The notes under the pieces were generated by a model, which did not search any database, had not been told where the DNA came from, and was given only the letters and a program-made list of their open reading frames with translations. Of a stretch of DNA of 64,000 bases, positions 27,818 through 36,054 are shown piece by piece. The stretch comes from Nocardia camponoti. Lineage in GTDB: Bacteria > Actinomycetota > Actinomycetes > Mycobacteriales > Mycobacteriaceae. The DNA lies in contig NZ_BMMW01000002.1 of NCBI RefSeq assembly GCF_014646135.1, positions 868,001 to 932,000 of the forward strand. The letters run 5' to 3'. The translations under genes were made by a program, and so were the position numbers. Each line of letters begins with the position of its first letter. Positions within the stretch are counted from its first letter, which is position 1.

Positions 27818-28810
27818 TTACGACTTGTCGAAACGAGTGTCCACGTACGACTTGAAGTCAACCTTGCCCGGGATCGCCTTCGCCTTCGTGAACGCGTCCG
27901 CAATCTCTTGCTCCGACGCGATTACCTTGTCGTCCAACTTGATTGGGTTCTTGATCGAGCGCGTCCACGTGGTGCGCGATGCGTCGACGCTGATCTGGGT
28001 GAGTTCGGCGTACTTGGTCGACCAGACGTCGAGGTTGTCCGACGACCACTTCGTCGCGGCGGCGTAGCGCTTGAAGAAGTCGGCGAGTGCCGCCGACTTG
28101 CCCGGGTCGGCCAGCGCCTTCTTGCCCGCTGCCCAGAAGTTGTAGCCGTTAGCGGCCTGGTCGGCGGTGGCGATCGACTTCGCGCCGATCTCCTTTTCCG
28201 CGATCGCGGTGTAGGGGTCCCAGGTGGCCCACGCATCGACGTCACCGCGGGTCAGCGCGGCGTAACCGTCAGCGGGGGCGAGGTAAACCGGCTCAACGTC
28301 GCTCAGCGAAAGGCCAGCCTTCTGCAGTTGAAGCAGCAGGTTCGCGTTCGCCGAACTGCCCTTGAAGACCGCGACCTTCTTGCCCTTCAGCGCGGCGACC
28401 GAGGTGGTGGTTGAGTCCTTGCCGACGAGGATCGCGTCGCCCTTACCGGTCGCCGACAGCGCGCCAACGACCTTGATGTCAGCGTTAGCCGCCGCACCGA
28501 AAATGACTGGGGTGTTGCCGGTTTGGGCGATGTCGATCCCGCCCGCGCTCGCCGCCTCAACCAGCGGAAGGCCAGCCGTGAAGGTGGAGAACTCGATCTT
28601 GTACGGCAGGTTTTCCAGCTGGCCCGACGCCTTGAGCAGCACCTCGATCGAAATCGCCTTCTGGTCACCGACTTTCAGCGTGACGGTGCTCAGGTCGACC
28701 GGTCCGCTCGGCGCGGCTTCGGTCGCGTCGTCGCCGCAAGCGCTGAGCGACAGCGCGGCGACAACGGCGAGAGCAAGTCCGGCGATGCGGGACTTCGGGG
28801 TGCGTTTCAC
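27818..28810 (-). CDS. ssuA: ABC transporter substrate-binding lipoprotein, aliphatic sulfonate type
   Basis: The 330-residue protein has a lipoprotein signal peptide ending LSLSAC and a periplasmic-binding fold of the SsuA/TauA/nitrate group (TAGLPLVEAASAGGIDIAQTGNTPVIF and DVDAWATWDPY). It is the third gene of the order permease, ATPase, binding protein. The GTG at 28810 gives a normal signal peptide; a TTG at 28819 is possible. The likely ligand is an alkanesulfonate or related organosulfur compound, but no desulfonating monooxygenase lies nearby, so the ligand is inferred from family only. Confidence 0.85.
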   Translation of the reverse strand: MKRTPKSRIAGLALAVVAALSLSACGDDATEAAPSGPVDLSTVTLKVGDQKAISIEVLLKASGQLENLPYKIEFSTFTAGLPLVEAASAGGIDIAQTGNTPVIFGAAANADIKVVGALSATGKGDAILVGKDSTTTSVAALKGKKVAVFKGSSANANLLLQLQKAGLSLSDVEPVYLAPADGYAALTRGDVDAWATWDPYTAIAEKEIGAKSIATADQAANGYNFWAAGKKALADPGKSAALADFFKRYAAATKWSSDNLDVWSTKYAELTQISVDASRTTWTRSIKNPIKLDDKVIASEQEIADAFTKAKAIPGKVDFKSYVDTRFDKS

Positions 28811-28839
28811 TTCGAACAACTTTCGTGCGGGTGGGTAAA

Positions 28840-29580
28840 TCAGTGGGTCACGCCGAGCAGCGTGAGCAGCTCGGTCGTGTAGTTGGCCAGGTTCGCTTGG
28901 ACGCGCGGGCGCGGGAGGTCGATGGCGACGTCAGCGGCGATGCGACCCTCATCGAGCACGAGGACGCGGTCGGCGAGCGTTACCGCTTCGGCGACGTCGT
29001 GGGTCACGAGCAGCACCCCGAACGCACGTTTGGCGTGCAGGTTGAGCAGCAGGTTGTGCATGGTCAGGCGAGTGAGGGCGTCGAGCGCGCCGAAGGGTTC
29101 ATCGAGCAGCAGGAGGGTTGGCTCGGCGACGAGCGCGCGGGCCAGCGCGGCGCGTTGCGCTTCGCCGCCCGACAGCGTGAGCGGCCACGCGTCGGCCCGA
29201 TCCTTGAGCCCAACTTCGGCGAGTACGTCGCGGGCGACGGCCAAATCGGCGCGACGCCTACGCGGCTTCGGTCGACCAAGCGCGACGTTGCGCACAACGG
29301 GCTGCCAGGGAATGAGCCGCGGTTCCTGGAACATGATCGTCGGCTTGCCGTCGACGGAAACCTCACCGCGCGTTGGGGAATCGAGTCCACGCAAGATGCG
29401 CAGCAACGTTGATTTCCCCGACCCACTGCGCCCAACGAGCGCGACGATCTCGCCCGCACCGATCTCCAGATCGATCCCGTCGAGCACAGTGCGCTCACCA
29501 AAGTCTTTGCGGAGACCCATGATTCGAGTGACCGGCTTGCGCGACTTGCTGGTGATGGGCGTGACGGCGGCAGCAGTCAT
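28840..29580 (-). CDS. ssuB: ABC transporter ATPase, sulfonate type
   Basis: The 246-residue ATPase has Walker A GRSGSGKST, signature LSGGEAQRAALARAL and Walker B LLLLDEPFGALD, and belongs to the SsuB/TauB subgroup. It powers import with the adjacent permease and binding protein. It starts 127 bp after the permease and ends 29 bp before the binding-protein start, all on the minus strand. Confidence 0.92.
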   Translation of the reverse strand: MTAAAVTPITSKSRKPVTRIMGLRKDFGERTVLDGIDLEIGAGEIVALVGRSGSGKSTLLRILRGLDSPTRGEVSVDGKPTIMFQEPRLIPWQPVVRNVALGRPKPRRRRADLAVARDVLAEVGLKDRADAWPLTLSGGEAQRAALARALVAEPTLLLLDEPFGALDALTRLTMHNLLLNLHAKRAFGVLLVTHDVAEAVTLADRVLVLDEGRIAADVAIDLPRPRVQANLANYTTELLTLLGVTH

Positions 29581-29707
29581 GATGCGATCCTCGCGCTAGT
29601 GGGAAGGTGAACTCCGTCGGAACCTGCCGCGCTGGGCGCACTAATGCGTGCGGGACGTAATGGGAGCGGCCGACGCTCGACACCCGCGACGGGAGCGGTC
29701 TCACGCA

Positions 29708-30514
29708 TCAGCGGCCAACCCTCGGCTGCCAGCGCAACGCGCGGCGTTCCAGCAAACGGACGATGGCGTCGGTGCCGAGGCCAAGCAGGCTGTAGATCAC
29801 CAGGCCGAAGACAACGATGTCGGTGCGGAGGAATTCGCGGGCGTTGTTGATCACGAACCCGAGGCCCGCGCTCGCGTTGATCTGCTCAGCGACGATCAGC
29901 GAAAGCCATGCGATACCAAGGCTTTGCCGTGCGCCAACCAAGATTTGCGGCAGCGCGCCAGGGAGGACAAGCAGTCGGAGGCGTTCGAGGAAAGTAAGGC
30001 CGAGGGCGTCGCCGAGTTCGATGAGTTTCGGGTCGAGCTGGCGGATGCCCGCGAACGTGTTCAGGTACAGCGGGAAGAAAACGCCGAGCGCGATCAGGTA
30101 GACCTTCGGTTCCTCGCCAATGCCGAACCAGATGATGAACACCGGGATCAGGCCGAAAAGTGGGATGGTGCGCAACATTTGGAGCGGCGGGTCGACGGCG
30201 TACTCGCCAATCTTGCTCAGCCCAGCGAGAATCCCCAGCGCGAGCGCGAGCACCGCGCCGAGCGCGAAACCGTAAAGCGCGCGCTGTCCCGAAACCAGCA
30301 ACGCGTCGATGAGCTGGCCCGACTCGAACGTTTGCACCCCGGCGTCGAACACCGCCGACGGCGCTGGCAGCTTTTTCGCCGAGATCCACCCCGAGCTGCT
30401 GCCAACCTGCCAGATCAGCAATAGCGCAAGCGGTGCAAGCGCGCGCAGAAACCCAGCGCGACGGTAAAACGCGACCCGTCGGACGTCGGTTGCGGCGGGC
30501 TTGACCAAGAGCAT
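29708..30514 (-). CDS. ssuC: ABC transporter permease, sulfonate type
   Basis: The 268-residue inner-membrane protein has about six helices and the BPD permease EAA-loop segment (GDALGLTFLERLRLLVLPGALPQILVG), as in SsuC/TauC. It is the first gene of the operon. Its upstream region (30515 on) contains a duplicated block with repeat copies C and D instead of an obvious operator. Confidence 0.92.
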   Translation of the reverse strand: MLLVKPAATDVRRVAFYRRAGFLRALAPLALLLIWQVGSSSGWISAKKLPAPSAVFDAGVQTFESGQLIDALLVSGQRALYGFALGAVLALALGILAGLSKIGEYAVDPPLQMLRTIPLFGLIPVFIIWFGIGEEPKVYLIALGVFFPLYLNTFAGIRQLDPKLIELGDALGLTFLERLRLLVLPGALPQILVGARQSLGIAWLSLIVAEQINASAGLGFVINNAREFLRTDIVVFGLVIYSLLGLGTDAIVRLLERRALRWQPRVGR

Positions 30515-30530
30515 TCCTGCATGGTGCCGT

Positions 30531-31137
30531 CCATGGTCGGCGACCGACAGGGTTCAAATCACCTCGAGAAGAACCGGACTCGCAACCGAGCGGTTGCCAT
30601 CGAGCTGGCATTTTCGTGCAAGTTCGCAGCCTCGCCCCCGAAATTCGCCCCTTTAAGCTTGAACGCGCACGTTTATGCCATTTCGGAATATGCGCGGCCT
30701 CAGCAACCGGGCTAGCAGCGTCGCCCGCCATCACGTTGCCAGCCTGCTGCGTCGCCGCCCGCCGCAGTCGCGCTGGCCGCCGCCGACGCGTCGCCCACGT
30801 GCTACCGCGTGACCGTCCGCCGTCGCGTCGCCCCGCGCCGTCACGTCGTCGGGGTGCCACCGCATCGCACCGCCACTCGCTGCCGTGCCCACCACCGCCG
30901 TCGCATCGCCCGCTTCGTCGCCCATCCGCCACCGCGTCCACCGCCCGCTGCGGCTTCGTCTACTCGCCACCGCGTCCATCGCCGCCATCCATGGTCGGCG
31001 ACCGACAGGGATCAAATCACTTGAGAAGAACCGGCTTTGCAACTGAACGGTTGCAATCGAGCTGGCATTTTCGTGCACGTTCGCGGGCCCGACTCCGAAA
31101 CTTGCCCCTTCGGGCTTGAACGCGCACGTTTATGCCA
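30531..31137. repeat. direct duplication of a 150-bp block carrying repeat copies C and D
   Basis: Two near-identical blocks, about 30531-30680 and 30989-31137, begin CCATGGTCGGCGACCGACAG and end in repeat cores C (30606-30680) and D (31063-31137). Each core is preceded at 8 bp by its own 16-bp palindrome (30582-30597 and 31039-31054). Similarity continues about 25 bp past each core. Between them lies a degenerate GCC/GTC-rich stretch at about 30715-30985. With the flanks (30515-31269) this is a 755-bp gap without a credible gene. Confidence 0.82.
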
Positions 31138-31269
31138 TATCGGGACGCGCACGGCCCCAGCAGTCGGGTCGCGGTCACGTCGACTGCCTGCCACGGGCCC
31201 GCCCGCGCTGTGGGTCCGCGCGACAGCCCATCGGTGGCCGCAACACCCACGATCCCGCCTTAACAGCAC

Positions 31270-31899
31270 CTACCGCTGCCAGCGAAAAGCGAACTCTCCT
31301 TCAGCAGGCGGTGGGCCCGGCAAATCCCCCTCAACGCTCATCCCATCGACCAAAACCGCCAACATCCGGGCCCGCAGCTCGGCGGTGCGCACCGGGTCGG
31401 GCGTTGCGATCGCCGCGCACGACTCCAGTACTAAACCCACGTCCTGCGCCGTGAAATCGGGGCGCAGCTTGCCCGCCGAATGCGCGCGGCCCACAAGCTC
31501 GGAAACCGCCTCCCCCGAGTGGCGCACATCCGGCCACATCTCGTCGCTAGGCGTGAACGTGCCCGCCAACTTCACTGTCAACGAGTGCACGTCCGCCGCG
31601 ACAACCCGCTGCAAAAACCCAACGAATCCGCGCCAGCCGTCCGAATCCTCCAGTGCCGCATCAGCTTCGGTGTTGAAACGCCGCAACCCCTCGTGGCAGA
31701 GCGTGCGCAACAGCACCTCCTTGCTCGGGTAACGCCGGTACAGCGCGCTGATCCCGACGCCAGCCCGCTCGGCGACGGCGGCGATCGGTGCGCCCGGATC
31801 AGCGAGGAAAACCGTGCGAGCGGCGTCGAGGATGAGCCCGTCGTTGCGCGCCGCTTGCGCTTTGCGACCCGGCAACCTGCGAGTTTGTGTTTCTGACAT
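31270..31899 (-). CDS. TetR-family transcriptional regulator
   Basis: The 209-residue protein has a TetR N-terminal helix-turn-helix (ARTVFLADPGAPIAAVAERA and SALYRRYPSKEVLLRTL) and a variable ligand domain. I chose the ATG at 31899, because the longer frame crosses the promoter of the divergent gene. It faces an epoxide hydrolase gene across 88 bp containing a 58-bp perfectly nested dyad, so it very likely represses both genes and is released by a substrate or product of the hydrolase. Confidence 0.9.
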   Translation of the reverse strand: MSETQTRRLPGRKAQAARNDGLILDAARTVFLADPGAPIAAVAERAGVGISALYRRYPSKEVLLRTLCHEGLRRFNTEADAALEDSDGWRGFVGFLQRVVAADVHSLTVKLAGTFTPSDEMWPDVRHSGEAVSELVGRAHSAGKLRPDFTAQDVGLVLESCAAIATPDPVRTAELRARMLAVLVDGMSVEGDLPGPPPAEGEFAFRWQR

Positions 31900-31916
31900 G
31901 AATCCGAGTTTACCAC

Positions 31917-31974
31917 TTGAAACGGAATGCTCTGTTCTGTTAAGGTCTAAACAGAACGAAACATTCCGTTTCAA
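31917..31974. promoter_or_regulatory. 58-bp nested dyad operator between TetR and epoxide hydrolase genes
   Basis: The outer arms TTGAAACGGAATG and CATTCCGTTTCAA are a perfect 13-bp inverted repeat. Inside, after 4-bp spacers on each side, lies a second perfect pair, GTTCTGTT and AACAGAAC, around an 8-bp centre. TTGAAA at 31917 and TAAGGT at 31941 could be -35 and -10 boxes of the epoxide hydrolase promoter. Two TetR dimers could bind, one per dyad. Confidence 0.82.
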
Positions 31975-31987
31975 ACAAGGAGCGATC

Positions 31988-33124
31988 ATGACCGCCGCCA
32001 TCACCCCCTTCGTCATCGACATCCCGCAGACCAAGCTCGACGACCTCGCCGCCCGCCTGCGCAACGCCCACTTCCCCGAAGAACTGCCCGGCGTCGGCGA
32101 TGCGTATGGCGTTCCGGTGAGTCGAATTCAGCAGCTGACCAACTACTGGATCAACGAATTCGATTGGCGCGCGCTCGAATCCGAGCTCAATGCCTACCCG
32201 CAGTTCACCACCGAAGTGGACGGCGAGGACATCCACTTCCTGCACGTCCGCTCGTCGCGGGAAGATGCGACGCCGGTGATCCTCACCCACGGCTGGCCGG
32301 GTTCGATCCTGGAATACGTCGACGTGATCGCTGCGCTCACCGAGCCGGAAAACGCCACCGAACCGGCGTTTCACGTCGTGATCCCGTCGCTCCCGGGCTT
32401 CGGATTCTCGGGCCCAACCCGCTCGACCGGCTGGAACCGCTACCGCACGGCCCGCGCGTGGGTGGAGTTGATGTCGCGGCTGGGCTACGAGCGCTATGGC
32501 GCGATCGGCAACGACGGCGGGTCGATGGTGTCGCCCGAGGTCGGCCGGATCGCTCCCGACAACGTGATCGGCGTGCACGTCACCCAACTGTTCTCGTTCC
32601 CGTCGGGCGACCCGAGCGAATTCGAAGGCCTCTCCGAAGCCGACATGGCCGCGTTGCAGCACCTGCAGTGGTTCCACGAGAACAAGATGGCGTTCAACAC
32701 CCTGCACAGTCAGCAGCCGCAGACCCTCGCCTACGCGCTCGCCGACAGCCCCGTCGGCCTGCTCGGGTGGAACGCGCAGCTGTTTGGTGAGTCGGTTGAC
32801 GCGCGGTTTGTTGTCGCGAATGTGGCGTTGTACTGGCTCACCGGGACGTCGGGTTCGTCGCTGCGCTTCTACTACGAAGACGCCCACGCCACCGAGCACC
32901 CGACCGAGCCGACCACGGTGCCGACCGCCCTCGCGATGTTCGCTGGCGATTTCCAGTCGATCCGCCGCTTCGCCGACCGCGACCACAGCAACATCGTGAG
33001 CTGGAATTCCTACGACACCTCGACGGGCGAGGGTGGCGCGAACGACGCGGCTGGCCACTACGCCGCGCACGAGGCGCCCGACGTGCTCGTCGGCGACATC
33101 CGCCAGTTCTTCGCGAAGCTGTAG
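31988..33124 (+). CDS. epoxide hydrolase (alpha/beta hydrolase with EHN domain)
   Basis: The 378-residue enzyme has the N-terminal EHN domain (residues 1-100) and an alpha/beta-hydrolase fold: oxyanion motif HGWPGS (101-106), nucleophile D176 in GNDGG, and the catalytic histidine H357 in AGHYAAHE. It would hydrolyse epoxides to diols; substrate unknown. The ATG at 31988 follows AAGGAG. It is divergent from a TetR gene and followed by a strong hairpin, so it is a single-gene unit. Confidence 0.9.
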   Translation: MTAAITPFVIDIPQTKLDDLAARLRNAHFPEELPGVGDAYGVPVSRIQQLTNYWINEFDWRALESELNAYPQFTTEVDGEDIHFLHVRSSREDATPVILTHGWPGSILEYVDVIAALTEPENATEPAFHVVIPSLPGFGFSGPTRSTGWNRYRTARAWVELMSRLGYERYGAIGNDGGSMVSPEVGRIAPDNVIGVHVTQLFSFPSGDPSEFEGLSEADMAALQHLQWFHENKMAFNTLHSQQPQTLAYALADSPVGLLGWNAQLFGESVDARFVVANVALYWLTGTSGSSLRFYYEDAHATEHPTEPTTVPTALAMFAGDFQSIRRFADRDHSNIVSWNSYDTSTGEGGANDAAGHYAAHEAPDVLVGDIRQFFAKL

Positions 33125-33129
33125 AGGTC

Positions 33130-33174
33130 CGATCGCGGCCCACGCTCCCCTCATCGGTGCGTGGGTCGCGATCG
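33130..33174 (+). terminator. hairpin terminator after epoxide hydrolase
   Basis: A 16-bp stem, CGATCGCGGCCCACGC with GCGTGGGTCGCGATCG (one G-T pair), has a 13-base loop and starts 5 bp after the stop codon. It also contains the CGATCGCG sequence that recurs in the tandem array behind it. Confidence 0.65.
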
Positions 33175-33214
33175 TTCCCTGTCGAATCATTCACCAGTAC
33201 AAGCAGATCCGCGT

Positions 33215-34040
33215 GTTCTTGTTGCCAATCAGAGATGTTCGCGCGATCGGACCCAGGTCAACGCGGGGTCGGCGCGCCCCGCGTTGCGATCGCCAATTAG
33301 AGATGTTCACGCACCGAACCCGGGTCGGCGCCGAATCTGGCACGGCCGCGTTGCGATCGCCGATCAGGGGTGTCCGCTCCCGAGCCCAGGTCAGCACAGG
33401 GTCGGGAACGCTCGCGTTGTGATCGCCGATCAGACGTGTTCGCGCGCCAGGATCCAGGTCGCAGCGCCGGTCGGCGCGCCCCGCGTTGCGATCGCGAACC
33501 AGAAATGTTCCCGCACCGGAGCCCAGGTCAGCGCCGGTCGGGGACCCCGTGTCGCGATCGCCAATTAGAGGTGTTCACGCACCGAACCCGGGCCGGCACC
33601 GTCTGACACGGCCGCGTTGGGGTCGCCAACCAGAAGTGTTCGCGCGCCAGGATCCAGGTCGACGCGGGGTCGGCGCTCCCCGCGTTGCGATCGCGAACCA
33701 GAAATGTTCCCGCACCGGAGCCCAGGTCAGCACCGGCCGGGAACCCCGCGCCGCGATCGCCAATTAGAGGTGTTCACGCACCGAACCCGGGCCGACACCG
33801 AATCTGGCACGGCCGCGTTGGGGTCGCCAACCAGAAGTGTTCGCGCGCTGGCAGGCCCACGTTGCGATCGCCGATCGGAGGTGTTCGCGCGCCGCGCACC
33901 AAGTCGGGATAGGTCGGCCATCCCCCGCGTCGCGATCGCCGCACAGGGCGTTCGCGCGCCGGAACTCCGGTGAGCACCGGGTCGGGTGTGCCCAGCATTG
34001 CGGTCGCCCAATCAGAGATGTTCGTGTGCGGGGCCCCAGG
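33215..34040. repeat. tandem array, about 13 units of ~67 bp
   Basis: A conserved mark, (A/G)TGTTC following CAGA or TAGAG, recurs at 33235, 33303, 33370, 33436, 33505, 33571, 33636, 33704, 33770, 33837, 33881, 33948 and 34018; spacing is 65-70 bp except one 44-bp unit. Most units contain the palindrome GCGATCGC and end CCAGGTC-. Units 4-6 and 7-9 match each other as three-unit blocks of about 200 bp. The last unit extends into the 3' end of the CobW-type gene. There are no unique spacers, so it is not CRISPR. Confidence 0.88.
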
Positions 34041-35145
34041 TGGGGATGGGGTCGGGGAGGGTGTGCCAACCGGTGGGGTCGGCGAATTCGGTTTCGGTGA
34101 GCAAGGCCGCGTCTAGTGCGCGGCGTACGCGAGGGCCGTCGAGGTGGACGCCGATGAATACGATTTCCTGGCCAGCGGGCAGTTCAAGTTCCGCCCACCA
34201 TGCGCCCGGTTCGAAGGTGAGGTTGGGGCCGGCTTGCGACCAGATCGCGGCGAGGTCGGGCCGGGTCGCGAGCCAGCAGAAGCCCTTGCTGCGCAGCACT
34301 CCTCGCATTTGCGCGAGGGCGTCGAAGAGGCGCTGTGGGTGGAACGGGCGGTCGGCGGTGTAGGTGATGCTGCTGATGCCGTATTCCTCGGTTTCGGGCG
34401 TGTGGCCGCCCGCGAGCTCCTCGGCCCAACCGTCGGATTCGGCGGCGACGATCGGGTTATAGCGGCCGGTGCTGAGCACCTCGTCGAGCGCGATTTTCCC
34501 GCGCTCAGCCCGCACGATGTGGGCGCGGGAGTTGAGGCGACGCACTGTCGCTTCGACGGTCGCCGCCGCATTCGCGCTCACGAGATCAGCTTTGGAAATC
34601 AGGATTACGTCCGCGAATTCGACTTGGTCGACGAGCAGGTCGGCGATAGTGCGCGAATCCCCCTCGCCCGCTTCAAGATTCCGCGCAGCCAGCGCTTCGC
34701 CGCGCACCAGTTCCGCGAGGAACGTCGACGCGTCAACGACCGTGACCATCGTGTCGAGCTTGGCGATGTCGCCAAGGCTGAACCCGTCCTCGAATTCCCA
34801 ATCGAAGGTCGCCGCGACGGGCATTGGTTCGGAGATGCCGGTCGATTCGATGACGAGTTGGTCGAAGCGGCCGTCGCGCGCGAGGCGGGCGACGGCCTCG
34901 ATGAGGTCTTCGCGCAGCGTGCAGCAGATGCAACCGTTGGTGAGTTCGACGAGTTTTTCCTCGGTGCGGTCGAGGTGGCCCTGACCCGCGATGAGCGCGG
35001 CGTCGATGTTGACCTCGCTCATGTCGTTGACGATCACCGCGATCCGACGCCCTTCGCGGTTGGCGAGCAGGTGGTTGAGCAGGGTGGTTTTGCCCGCGCC
35101 GAGGAAGCCGGAAAGGACGGTCACGGGGATGCGATTAGCGGTCAC
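34012..35145 (-). CDS. CobW/COG0523 zinc-metallochaperone GTPase
   Basis: The 377-residue GTPase has P-loop GFLGAGKTT, the metal motif GCICC (C72, C74, C75), Walker B-like ESTGISEP and a C-terminal CobW_C domain. COG0523 proteins of this type deliver zinc to enzymes under zinc shortage. The start is a GTG at 35145. A Zur-like box lies immediately upstream, supporting zinc control. The C-terminal residues (about [12 protein letters not shown]) and stop codon are encoded by the final unit of the adjacent tandem array. Confidence 0.9.
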   Translation of the reverse strand: MTANRIPVTVLSGFLGAGKTTLLNHLLANREGRRIAVIVNDMSEVNIDAALIAGQGHLDRTEEKLVELTNGCICCTLREDLIEAVARLARDGRFDQLVIESTGISEPMPVAATFDWEFEDGFSLGDIAKLDTMVTVVDASTFLAELVRGEALAARNLEAGEGDSRTIADLLVDQVEFADVILISKADLVSANAAATVEATVRRLNSRAHIVRAERGKIALDEVLSTGRYNPIVAAESDGWAEELAGGHTPETEEYGISSITYTADRPFHPQRLFDALAQMRGVLRSKGFCWLATRPDLAAIWSQAGPNLTFEPGAWWAELELPAGQEIVFIGVHLDGPRVRRALDAALLTETEFADPTGWHTLPDPIPTWGPAHEHL

Positions 35146-35148
35146 GAG

Positions 35149-35172
35149 TTAATGATAATGGTTTTCATTTGC
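35149..35172 (-). promoter_or_regulatory. Zur-like box upstream of the CobW-type gene
   Basis: On the minus strand the site reads TGAAAACCATTATCA within flanking AT-rich sequence, close to the actinobacterial Zur pattern TGANAATNATTNTCA. It lies within about 25 bp of the GTG start, so repression by zinc-loaded Zur would block transcription or initiation. It is also 40 bp upstream of divergent thiD, whose start it might influence. Confidence 0.75.
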
Positions 35173-35211
35173 TAGAGAGAAAGCGGGTGCGTCAGGCTTT
35201 AGGGTGAAGGC

Positions 35212-36054
35212 GTGAATCTGCTTCCGCTCGCCCCCAACGGCACAACCCCCGTCCGCGCGCTCACCATCGCGGGCACCGATTCCGGCGGCGGCGCGGGCAT
35301 TCAAGCCGATTCGCGCACGATGGCGCTGTGCGGCGTGCACGCGTGCGTCGCGGTTGCGGCGGTGACCGTGCAGAACTCGGTTGGCGTGAGCGGGTTTCAC
35401 GAGATTCCGCCGAGCATCGTCGCCGACCAGGTGCGAGTTGTGGTGAGCGACATCGGGATTGGCGCGGCGAAGACAGGCATGCTCGCGTCGACAGCCATCA
35501 TCGAAGCCGTCGCGGACGTGTGCGCGGAAGTGGGGATCGGGCGAAATGGGAGCGTTCCGCTGGTCGTTGACCCGGTCGCGGCGTCGATGCACGGCGACCC
35601 GCTGCTGCACGAATCCGCACTCGACGCCGTGCGCAACACGCTCATTCCGCTCGCGACTGTCGTGACCCCCAACCTCGACGAGGTCCGGCTGATCACCGGC
35701 ATCGAGGTGGTCGATGACGCGACCGCGCGTCAGGCCGCGCAAGCCCTACACAAGCTTGGCGCGCAGTGGGCGATCGTGAAGGGTGGACATTTGCGCTCGT
35801 CAGACCGCAGCGTTGACCTGCTTTTCGACGGCGACACGTTCACCGAATTCGACGCCCCTCGCATCGCGACCGGCAACGACCACGGCGGCGGCGACACCCT
35901 CGCGGCGGCAATCGTGTGCGCGCTGGCCAATGGCTACACGGTGCCGGATGCGGTTGCGTTCGCGAAGGAGTGGACGTACCGCTGCTTGGCGGCGTCGTAC
36001 GACCTGGGCGCTGGGCATGGCCCGGTGTCGCCGTTGTGGCGACTTGAATCCTGA
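35212..36054 (+). CDS. thiD: hydroxymethylpyrimidine/phosphomethylpyrimidine kinase ThiD
   Basis: The 280-residue ribokinase-fold enzyme phosphorylates hydroxymethylpyrimidine and its phosphate for coupling to the thiazole. The N-terminal GTDSGGGAGIQAD is the substrate-binding motif, and KGGHL plus GNDHGGGDTLAAAI form the nucleotide and catalytic site. The start is a GTG behind AGGGTGAAGG. No TPP aptamer precedes it. Its 3' end is repeated three more times downstream. Confidence 0.95.
   Translation: MNLLPLAPNGTTPVRALTIAGTDSGGGAGIQADSRTMALCGVHACVAVAAVTVQNSVGVSGFHEIPPSIVADQVRVVVSDIGIGAAKTGMLASTAIIEAVADVCAEVGIGRNGSVPLVVDPVAASMHGDPLLHESALDAVRNTLIPLATVVTPNLDEVRLITGIEVVDDATARQAAQALHKLGAQWAIVKGGHLRSSDRSVDLLFDGDTFTEFDAPRIATGNDHGGGDTLAAAIVCALANGYTVPDAVAFAKEWTYRCLAASYDLGAGHGPVSPLWRLES

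Noticed and set aside
27301..27903. Protein-coding genes in the 27.3-27.9 kb gap
   Set aside because: All open frames are Arg/Ala/Pro-rich shadows, including 27269-27814, without start signals or homology that I can see.
33215..34040. CRISPR array
   Set aside because: Units are joined head to tail without unique spacers, the period is ~67 bp, and no cas gene is near.
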